47,209 nt of DNA from contig JAFYXO010000038.1 of assembly GCA_017546125.1 (NCBI GenBank), forward strand, positions 1 through 47,209, written 5' to 3'. Below, in pieces: positions 35,888 through 41,588 of this stretch. Within the stretch, counting starts at the first letter, position 1; every line of letters starts with the position of its first letter. Both the position numbers and the translations under genes were made by a program. The stretch is from Bacteroidales bacterium. GTDB taxonomy: Bacteria; Bacteroidota; Bacteroidia; Bacteroidales; UBA932. The notes beneath the pieces were generated by a model. That model saw only the letters and a program-made list of their open reading frames with translations, was not told the DNA's origin and ran no database searches.

Positions 35888-37273
35888 ATGAAAAAGGTAT
35901 TATCTATATTTTTATTAAGTTTTGTTGCCCTTGGACTAAGTGGTCAGCAGGTAGGATTGACCCTTCAGCAATGTAAGGATATGGCTTTGGTCAATGACCC
36001 TTACGTGAAGAACTCCTTTTTGGATGTAATGGCTGCTGAGGCTCAAAAGAAAGAGGTTTTTGCAGAACATTTTCCAAGATTGAGCTTTTCAAGTTTCGGT
36101 TTTTATGCACAAAAGCCGATGATCAGTCTGACAGCTATCGATATATTTGGTGACAATGAATTCGGACAGTTAATTCACGAAATATTTACTGATTTTGCAG
36201 AGGAGAATGGAGGAAGTCCTGAGTTTACCGCCCTTAAATATGGATTCAATGCATCATTTACATTGATCCAGCCTATATATGCCGGTGGTAGAATTGCCAA
36301 AGGTAATGAGTTGGCAAGCTTGGGCATTAAGGCAGCCAATCTTAAAAAGGATCTTCAGGTGAGGACAAAAAAGGAGGATGTGGAAAAATCGTATTGGGAG
36401 ATAGTGGCATTGGAGGAGAAAAGGAATACATTGAAACACCTCAATGAACTTCTGGATGTATTGCATAAGGATGTAACCAGTGGTATAGAAGCAGGTTTGA
36501 TAACCGATACAGATCTTCTGTTGGTAAATATGAAGAAGAATGAGTTGAAAAGTGGTGAGATTCAGTTGGACGGCGGTATCAGACTCTTGAAAATGAGTCT
36601 GTTCAACGCCATTGGTCAGCCATACTCAGTATTTGAAAGTGTTGCCAATGAGGAGACTCCATATATTGACAACATCGTATTGGCGGACAGGCTTTCTGAT
36701 TTCCGTTCACCAGAAGCATATTATGTTCCTGAGGAACAATTGGCAGAAAATGTACAGGAGACACAATTGCTTGGCATGATGGTTGAAGCAAAGAAACTTG
36801 AAAAGAGACTTGCATTGGGCGAGGTCCTTCCAACTGTAGCTATCGGAGGAACTTACGGATACGCTGAGTTGAACGGACGTCAGTTCAATGGCAATCTTTT
36901 TGCTATGATACAGGTTCCTATCTCAGATTGGGGAAAAGCATCGAAGAAGCTTGAGAGATTGGAGTATCAGGTTCAAAAAAGCCAGAATGAAAAGGATTAT
37001 CTTACATCACAATTGTTGTTGCAGATAAGACAGTTCTGGTTGAACCTCAATGTCGCTTGGGAGAAGATGAATGTTGCAAAGGAGAATGTGGAGTTGGCCA
37101 ATAAGACAGTAAAGAACCAGATGTCTGAATTTGAGGCAGGTATGATTCCTTTGTCAGATCTTCTGATGACCCAGACAAAATTGTATGAGGCGACTGAAGC
37201 TTATGTGAACAGTCAGATCGAATACAGTAAGGCATTGACAACCTATTTAGGAAGAAAAACCACAAATAATTAA
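35888..37273 (+). CDS. TolC-family outer-membrane efflux channel
   Basis: A 461-residue outer-membrane factor; the start is set at 35888, where a normal signal peptide begins (MKKVLSIFLLSFVALGLSGQ), not at 35873 inside the permease gene. Two repeated helical segments, LTLQQCKDMALVNDPYVKNS at the start and a long C-terminal helix with WEKMNVAKENVELANKTVKN, build the trans-periplasmic tunnel. It completes the three-part pump. The CsgG-like gene follows after four bases. Confidence 0.9.
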   Translation: MKKVLSIFLLSFVALGLSGQQVGLTLQQCKDMALVNDPYVKNSFLDVMAAEAQKKEVFAEHFPRLSFSSFGFYAQKPMISLTAIDIFGDNEFGQLIHEIFTDFAEENGGSPEFTALKYGFNASFTLIQPIYAGGRIAKGNELASLGIKAANLKKDLQVRTKKEDVEKSYWEIVALEEKRNTLKHLNELLDVLHKDVTSGIEAGLITDTDLLLVNMKKNELKSGEIQLDGGIRLLKMSLFNAIGQPYSVFESVANEETPYIDNIVLADRLSDFRSPEAYYVPEEQLAENVQETQLLGMMVEAKKLEKRLALGEVLPTVAIGGTYGYAELNGRQFNGNLFAMIQVPISDWGKASKKLERLEYQVQKSQNEKDYLTSQLLLQIRQFWLNLNVAWEKMNVAKENVELANKTVKNQMSEFEAGMIPLSDLLMTQTKLYEATEAYVNSQIEYSKALTTYLGRKTTNN

Positions 37274-37277
37274 AATT

Positions 37278-38156
37278 ATGAGATCAATTAAGAATTTATT
37301 TATTGCGTTCCTTTTGGTTCTATTTGTGCTACCTGTTTCTGCACAGACAGAAAGAACCATTAAAAGGAAAGTTGCTATCGGCAGATTTTCCAATGAAACC
37401 CAATACGGAAAAGGGATGTTCTACGATAAAGAGAACGACCCTATGGGCAAGCAGGCTATGGACATTTTGTCTTCAAAACTTGCTGCAAGCGGAAAATTCA
37501 TCCTACTAGAAAGGGGTGATATGGATTTGCTTGTTGCAGAGTCAGGTGACAAGATGGAAAAAATAGGGGCTGACTATATCATTGTAGGTTCTATTACCCA
37601 ATTTGGCCGTAAGACTGAGGGTAAAGAGCAAGTCTTCTCATCTACAAAATCACAAGTGGTTGAAGCTGGTGTGAGTGTAAGATTGGTAGAGACAGCTACA
37701 GGTCTTATTGTATATTCAGACGAGGCTAAAGGTTATGCTGAGACTACCACCAAAACAACACTTGGTATAGGTGGTACAGCAGGATTTGATGCCTCCCTTA
37801 GTGACAAGGCTATCTCAGCTGCACTTTCACAGTTGGTTGACAATATCATTGACAAATGTATGGATACACCTTGGAGATCATTCCTTTTGGATGGTGAGGA
37901 TGGTACATATATTATGTCAGGTGGTGCATCACAAGGTATCAGACCTTCAGACAAATTTGTCGTTTACAAAAGAGGCAAGACTGTCACTAACCCTCAGACA
38001 GGTATGAAAGTTGAGCTTCCAGGTACAGCGATAGGTGAGGTTACTGTGACTTCAACATTTGGTAACACCGTTGAAAACGAGATGTCATATTGTACTTATA
38101 CAGGTCAGGAATTGGACAATGAGGACCTTTCAAAGTACTATATAATGGAAAAATAA
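37278..38156 (+). CDS. CsgG/HfaB family secretion-assembly protein
   Basis: A 292-residue exported protein (signal peptide ending VSAQ near 23) with the CsgG fold: RKVAIGRFSNETQYGKGMF, MGKQAMDILSSKLAASGKFI, LLERGDMDLL and GADYIIVGSITQFGRKTEG. CsgG forms an outer-membrane pore for curli fibres; many CsgG relatives in other phyla lie in clusters with DUF4810 and DUF799 lipoproteins, as here. It lacks the lipobox cysteine of true CsgG: the signal ends in Ala-Gln, so it is likely periplasmic. Co-transcribed with the RND genes, judging from the 4-bp gap. Confidence 0.87.
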   Translation: MRSIKNLFIAFLLVLFVLPVSAQTERTIKRKVAIGRFSNETQYGKGMFYDKENDPMGKQAMDILSSKLAASGKFILLERGDMDLLVAESGDKMEKIGADYIIVGSITQFGRKTEGKEQVFSSTKSQVVEAGVSVRLVETATGLIVYSDEAKGYAETTTKTTLGIGGTAGFDASLSDKAISAALSQLVDNIIDKCMDTPWRSFLLDGEDGTYIMSGGASQGIRPSDKFVVYKRGKTVTNPQTGMKVELPGTAIGEVTVTSTFGNTVENEMSYCTYTGQELDNEDLSKYYIMEK

Positions 38157-38175
38157 TCATCTAAACGGATTGAAT

Positions 38176-38514
38176 ATGAAGAAAATATTATTGTTATTGG
38201 TGTCGGTTCTGTTTTTCGCCAGTTGTGGTGTTGGAACCTATTCATACTCTTCAGGTGTAGCAGAAAAGGCTGGTATTGTGATTTTGACCGATACCCAAAA
38301 GTCTGCCAAGGTATATGTTGACGGAACCAAATATAAAGTGCAGACAGTTAAAGAGAGTGACTTCACCTCTAAGAGGGATATGAAGAAGAGTACAGAAAAC
38401 ACTATCGCAGTAGAGCCTGGACAGCACACTGTAGAGGTGGTGATCAGAGGAGAAAAAGTATATTCAAAGAAAGTATACGTATCCAATTCTGAAACTAAAG
38501 TCATCAAACTATGA
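38176..38514 (+). CDS. PEGA-like small lipoprotein
   Basis: A 112-residue lipoprotein. ATG at 38176 is preferred over an in-frame TTG two codons before it. The signal ends FFASC (Cys17). The mature domain has the features of a PEGA-type beta-sandwich: AKVYVDGTKYKVQ, then VEPGQHTVEVVIRGEKVYSK. It lies between the CsgG-like and DUF4810 genes, so it may be part of that envelope complex. Its stop overlaps the next start (ATGA). Confidence 0.72.
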   Translation: MKKILLLLVSVLFFASCGVGTYSYSSGVAEKAGIVILTDTQKSAKVYVDGTKYKVQTVKESDFTSKRDMKKSTENTIAVEPGQHTVEVVIRGEKVYSKKVYVSNSETKVIKL

Positions 38515-38834
38515 GAAAACTTTTGATTTTGGCTTTCGGTATTCTTGCCTTGTCATCATGTGGTCCATCTTCTTTGTACTACTGGGGAGAGGATTTCAGC
38601 AATACACTCATTTATGACAGAATCACATACCGTAACTTCAAGGATCAGACACCGGAAAGTATCTGCTCTATGGTAGCTGGCTTTGAAGAGATTATCAATA
38701 ATCCGGGTGGTGAGAGGGATGTTGTCCCTCCAGGAGTGTGTGCTGAGTATGGTTATCTCCTTGTGCAGCCTACGACAGCCGAATACTTTGCAAAGTATGC
38801 CACATCAGGACAGAAGAAACTCTTCTCTGTATAG
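38511..38834 (+). pseudogene. DUF4810 lipoprotein gene, 3' end cut by prophage insertion
   Basis: Lipoprotein signal ending LSSC (Cys17), then a DUF4810 domain (YYWGEDFSNTLIY, VVPPGVCAEYGYLLVQ). DUF4810 proteins normally continue about 25 residues further with a TPR-like segment containing an E-x-x-LYPES-type ending; here the frame stops right after QKKLFSV. The last two bases of TCT-GTA-TAG onward are inside the prophage end proposed to start with TG at 38828, so the stop codon is supplied by phage DNA. The missing 3' part, and perhaps a DUF799 gene, should lie beyond the other prophage end. Confidence 0.65.
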
Positions 38835-38858
38835 GGCACAGAACGAAGCGTAAATGTG
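38835..38858 (+). repeat. Prophage end repeat, copy 1
   Basis: A 24-bp motif, core GGCACAGAACGAAGCGTAAA, seven bases in from the TG terminus. It matches copy 2 (38926-38949) at 18 of 24 positions by eye, in the same orientation. Position and spacing resemble the L1/L2 MuA binding sites of Mu. Confidence 0.6.
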
Positions 38859-38925
38859 AGGTACCACTAAAAACGAGATAAAGCCTTTGTTTATCAATAG
38901 GTTAAGAGAGGAATCAGGAAAGGAT

Positions 38926-38949
38926 GGCACAAAACGAAACGTTTACATG
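38926..38949 (+). repeat. Prophage end repeat, copy 2
   Basis: Core GGCACAAAACGAAACGTTTA, 91 bp from copy 1, same orientation. Shared positions include GGCACA, AACGAA and CGT. Likely the second transposase-binding site. Confidence 0.6.
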
Positions 38950-39018
38950 GGTTTAATTTCGGTTTACTTTTTGAGGTATAAGGGTAGGGGGTAAGTTTAC
39001 TCCTGCTTTAATTATAAG

Positions 39019-39048
39019 GGCTGTAGATTTGCGTCTGCGGCCTTTTTT
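39019..39048 (+). terminator. Rightward terminator in the prophage end
   Basis: GGCTGTAGA (39019-39027) pairs with TCTGCGGCC (39034-39042, two G-U pairs) and is followed by TTTTTTG. No gene ends here. It may stop host transcription from the interrupted operon entering the prophage, or end a small RNA made from 38830-39048. Confidence 0.75.
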
Positions 39049-39206
39049 GTGTTATGGTGGTAAAACCCTTTGTATATGCGTTCTGAGGCTGTTTTAGGGG
39101 CTTATTTGGGCTTCTTTCTATACTTGTTTGAATGGTCTTTTAATTCCGTTTTAAGCCTGTTGTAATGGGATAGGGTGGGGGAGTACCTAAAAAGTCCATT
39201 TTGGGG

Positions 39207-39265
39207 TTTAGGGATACATTTAGGGTTACAGTTTAGGGTTACAATCTCAAAAGTTTAGGGTTACA
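39207..39265 (+). repeat. Four direct TTTAGGG(T/A)TACA repeats
   Basis: Copies start at 39207 (TTTAGGGATACA), 39219, 39232 and 39254 (each TTTAGGGTTACA), at 12-, 13- and 22-bp steps. The steps are near one or two helical turns, which suits cooperative protein binding on one DNA face. They lie about 960 bp before the repressor start, between phage end and repressor gene. Confidence 0.8.
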
Positions 39266-39439
39266 AAAGTGGGTTTTTAGGGGGGGGCTTCATATAGGGG
39301 GAAAAATACCACATTTTTAAGATAGGTGGCAAAAATCAGGGTTATAGGTGTAGGAAAAAACTCGGATTTTTGCTTTTGGTTTTATTTGCTTTCTCTGAAA
39401 ATCAAGCATTTACCACTCTTTGGATTGGTTTTTAAGGGG

Positions 39440-39486
39440 GTAACACACCTAAAATGGCCTGTTGGGAGGTACTTTAGGTGTGTTAC
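39440..39486. repeat. 14-bp inverted repeat behind the repressor gene
   Basis: GTAACACACCTAAA (39440-39453) and TTTAGGTGTGTTAC (39473-39486) are perfect inverted copies around a 19-base loop, starting 17 bp after the repressor stop. The arms share TTTAGG and TTAC with the four direct repeats. It can act as an mRNA end hairpin or a binding site; no T-run follows. Confidence 0.75.
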
Positions 39487-39502
39487 GGAAGCCATTTGAA
39501 GG

Positions 39503-40231
39503 CTATTCTAATCTTATTACACCGAGGACTAAAGCAACGGCATTGATTGCTGAAAATGGCAGTTCAAACGGATCATATTTCTCGTTGTCGGAAACGAGGA
39601 GAACGTGATCCTTGTCGCTTCCCGGCCTAATACGCTTGATTAATGCACCTTGGTTTGTATCTATAACATATACTTTGTTCCATTGGAAGAATAAATCGGA
39701 CATAGGGACACGTTGGCATGCTACAATGTCACCGGAACTATATTTAGGGTACATGCTTGATCCTTTCACTGGGATAAGAAAATCGGCTCCCTTAAATACA
39801 GGAACGACATAGCGTTCGCACTCGTATTCGAGCACGGTCATTTCTGATGTCAATGCCCCGGCCATTGCTTCAATCGGAATTAAAGGAATACCTTCTTTTG
39901 GATCATTTGTTAGCATGGCGGTTGGCTCTTTTTCTATTTCTTTTGATTTTTGTAGATCCTCATAATATTTAGGGTCTGAACTGAATCTTTTGGGTTCCCT
40001 GATGTTAAACATGTCCATTAACATCTCCCCCTCCCCTAACAATAACCACTCTGCGGATATATTCGCATTTGCGCATACTTTTTCTAATACATCAAAAGAC
40101 GGTTTGCCTTTTCTTGCCCCAACTACATTCTCTACAACAGTTGGGCTAATACCTACACCTAATGCAAAAGCTCGTTTGTTTCCACCAAACAAGACTTGAA
40201 TTATTGCCTCAAAACGTTCGTTTATAGTCAT
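39503..40231 (-). CDS. Prophage repressor, HTH plus S24 (LexA-like) peptidase
   Basis: A 242-residue repressor. Residues about 5-68 form the XRE-like DNA-binding domain (FALGVGISPTVVENVVGARK). The C-terminal S24 domain carries a probable self-cleavage site at Ala124-Gly125 (EAMAGAL), the catalytic serine S159 in KGSSMYP and the lysine K199 in LIKRIR. This is the lambda CI/LexA plan, so RecA-stimulated cleavage upon DNA damage is expected to induce the prophage. Mu itself uses a different, Lon/Clp-controlled repressor. It is transcribed away from the early genes across a 163-bp operator region. Confidence 0.9.
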   Translation of the reverse strand: MTINERFEAIIQVLFGGNKRAFALGVGISPTVVENVVGARKGKPSFDVLEKVCANANISAEWLLLGEGEMLMDMFNIREPKRFSSDPKYYEDLQKSKEIEKEPTAMLTNDPKEGIPLIPIEAMAGALTSEMTVLEYECERYVVPVFKGADFLIPVKGSSMYPKYSSGDIVACQRVPMSDLFFQWNKVYVIDTNQGALIKRIRPGSDKDHVLLVSDNEKYDPFELPFSAINAVALVLGVIRLE

Positions 40232-40250
40232 AATCTTAAAAAAATATACT

Positions 40251-40309
40251 CAAATGCGAATAATTTGTACGCAAATGCTTTGTATATTCGCAAATGCGTA
40301 TTATCTTTG
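40251..40309 (+). promoter_or_regulatory. Early promoter with CGCAAATGCG operators
   Basis: TTTG (40279-40282), 19 bases, TATCTTTG (40302-40309): an exact Bacteroidetes promoter for the early genes. Three related sites overlap it: CAAATGCGAATA (40251-40262), TACGCAAATGCTT (40268-40280, over the -33) and ATTCGCAAATGCGTATT (40286-40302, between -33 and -7, with a CGCA-AA-TGCG palindrome). Repressor on these would close the promoter. Confidence 0.75.
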
Positions 40310-40380
40310 TGCCGTGTTCAAGAATGAACAAGCGGCCAAAGATACGAAAAAGAGCCGAGATTGAAGAATTTGTAAACCAA

Positions 40381-40397
40381 TAAATAAGTGAGACATG
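40381..40397 (+). repeat. Start-site cassette, copy 1
   Basis: TAAATAAGTGAGACATG, its last three bases the start codon of the 133-aa gene. Copies 2 and 3 are at 40790-40806 and 41202-41218 (TAAATAAGTGAGATATG). See the finding on this repeat. Confidence 0.8.
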
Positions 40398-40796
40398 GGA
40401 AATAAATCAATTCAAGAAGAAAACTTAGGTGTACTCGTGAAACGGGTAGATTATAATATCAAGAAGTTGGTGGAAGCCGCCGACAATTACACCAAGGAGA
40501 TGAATGAAAACTACACCTACTTCTTTTGCTGGTATGCTGAAAGTATGTATAAGATGCAGTTTAAGTTGGCTGTGTATCGTGAATTGAGAGAGGTAATTAA
40601 TACTGGTGTGTTTGAGGAGGTGGTAACTTATTTGACCAGTAAAGTGGAAGAGTTTACTGATGATTTGCTCAGTCGCAGTTTGCGTAGAAACAGTACCAGT
40701 GAAATGATGAATCTTGCCCATGTGGCAGAAGCCGAAGTGAAGCAGGAACTTCGTAGGGTGTTTTGCATGTTTGTTAAGGATTTGAAAATTAAATAA
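40395..40796 (+). CDS. Early phage protein, 133 aa, unknown
   Basis: First early gene, 86 bp after the -7 box. I do not recognise it. It is almost wholly helical with many charged residues and aromatic patches (TYFFCWYAESMYKMQFKLAV). A coiled-coil-like C-terminal half ends in VKDLKIK. There is no signal peptide or membrane segment. Position corresponds to the ner/early-regulator region of Mu, though no HTH is visible. Confidence 0.65.
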   Translation: MGNKSIQEENLGVLVKRVDYNIKKLVEAADNYTKEMNENYTYFFCWYAESMYKMQFKLAVYRELREVINTGVFEEVVTYLTSKVEEFTDDLLSRSLRRNSTSEMMNLAHVAEAEVKQELRRVFCMFVKDLKIK

Positions 40797-40806
40797 GTGA
40801 GATATG
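40790..40806 (+). repeat. Start-site cassette, copy 2
   Basis: TAAATAAGTGAGATATG; it includes the stop of the 133-aa gene (TAA, 40794-40796) and the start of the 134-aa gene (40804). Confidence 0.8.
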
Positions 40807-41208
40807 ACACAGAAAGAATTTACAGAAAGAACCGGTTTGACAGTGACCGAAGAGGAGTACAAGAGTATTGAACAAATGTATATGGCAGTTCCGGACATGG
40901 ATAAGGACGAGTTCTGTATGCTTTATAAGCGAGTTGGCGATAATGCCTTGACTATTGCCTTGGCTGGTCGTGTTCGTCTGTTGGAAGGAATGCTTGAGGA
41001 ACGCAATAATGAAGCGGAAGATTGCCATGGTAAGTTGAACGACATTGCCGAGTTTCTTATCGGTAAGGCTTGTGCTCATGATGATACGGATCTATACACT
41101 CAAGCTATAGCAATCTTAGGACAAAGGGCCGTTGTCGTTTACAAGGTCCGTACGCGGCTTCCTCTTTGGAAAGAAGATAGAGACTATATTAAGAACAATC
41201 TTAAATAA
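40804..41208 (+). CDS. Early phage protein, 134 aa, unknown
   Basis: Begins TQKEFTERTGLTVTEEEYKS, a small helical front that could be a DNA-binding or dimer unit, followed by VPDMDKDEFCMLYKRVGD and a leucine-rich helix with LLEGMLEERNNEAEDCHGKL. The family is not recognised. It is cytoplasmic and starts seven bases after the previous stop through the shared start-site cassette. Confidence 0.65.
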   Translation: MTQKEFTERTGLTVTEEEYKSIEQMYMAVPDMDKDEFCMLYKRVGDNALTIALAGRVRLLEGMLEERNNEAEDCHGKLNDIAEFLIGKACAHDDTDLYTQAIAILGQRAVVVYKVRTRLPLWKEDRDYIKNNLK

Positions 41209-41218
41209 GTGAGATATG
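41202..41218 (+). repeat. Start-site cassette, copy 3
   Basis: TAAATAAGTGAGATATG, identical to copy 2; it carries the stop of the 134-aa gene and the start of the 120-aa gene (41216). Confidence 0.8.
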
Positions 41219-41578
41219 AAAAAGTATATTCACGTAACAAAAGAAAATCGCTTGGGATTGGCCAAGATGTTTGATGTGACTGACCGTATGGTGTGGGCAG
41301 CGATAACCTTTGAAAAGGAAACTGACCTTGCCAAGCGTATCCGTAAGGCTGCCATTGAACGTGGGGGTATCATGATGAATGATTTGCCTGAATTGGAAAC
41401 ATTCCATGATCACGATAATTACATGCGTCAGGTTCTTCCTAATGGGGCTATGCTTGAGCTTAACAAAAGTGATGGTACCGGTGATGTGATTTTTAAGGGA
41501 AAGAGTGTGAGACATTACCCTTTGGTGATGGTTAGTGAAATCAGTAGTATCCAAGACTGGGCTATTCGCTTGAGATAA
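41216..41578 (+). CDS. Early phage protein with HTH-like start, 120 aa
   Basis: The front half (NRLGLAKMFDVTDRMVWAAI, then RIRKAAIERGG) reads like a short helix-turn-helix. The second half is beta-rich (AMLELNKSDGTGDVIFKGKS). It could be a phage regulator such as a Ner equivalent, but the family is not recognised. It lies 10 bases before the transposase ATG, where an AGGAGGA Shine-Dalgarno-like run (41578-41584) precedes the transposase start. Confidence 0.6.
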   Translation: MKKYIHVTKENRLGLAKMFDVTDRMVWAAITFEKETDLAKRIRKAAIERGGIMMNDLPELETFHDHDNYMRQVLPNGAMLELNKSDGTGDVIFKGKSVRHYPLVMVSEISSIQDWAIRLR

Positions 41579-41588
41579 GGAGGAGGAT

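Larger units (their letters stand above)
38835..39502. other. Non-coding prophage end region, 668 bp
   Basis: No convincing gene in either strand. It holds two transposase-site-like repeats (38835 and 38926), a rightward terminator (39019-39048), four TTTAGGG repeats (39207-39265), G-runs at 39271-39300 and a 14-bp inverted repeat (39440-39486). The long AT-rich and G-rich non-coding stretch between the phage end and the repressor gene is in keeping with a left end containing transposase and regulator binding sites. Confidence 0.6.

Noticed and set aside
39207-39265. TTTAGGG repeats as telomere or CRISPR-like array
   Set aside because: Only four copies with uneven steps and no spacers of constant length; no cas genes. 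The repeat resembles the plant telomere word by chance; position in a phage end suits protein-binding sites.
39271-39300. G-rich stretch as a G-quadruplex
   Set aside because: Several G-runs are present, but spacing is irregular and no function can be argued from sequence alone.
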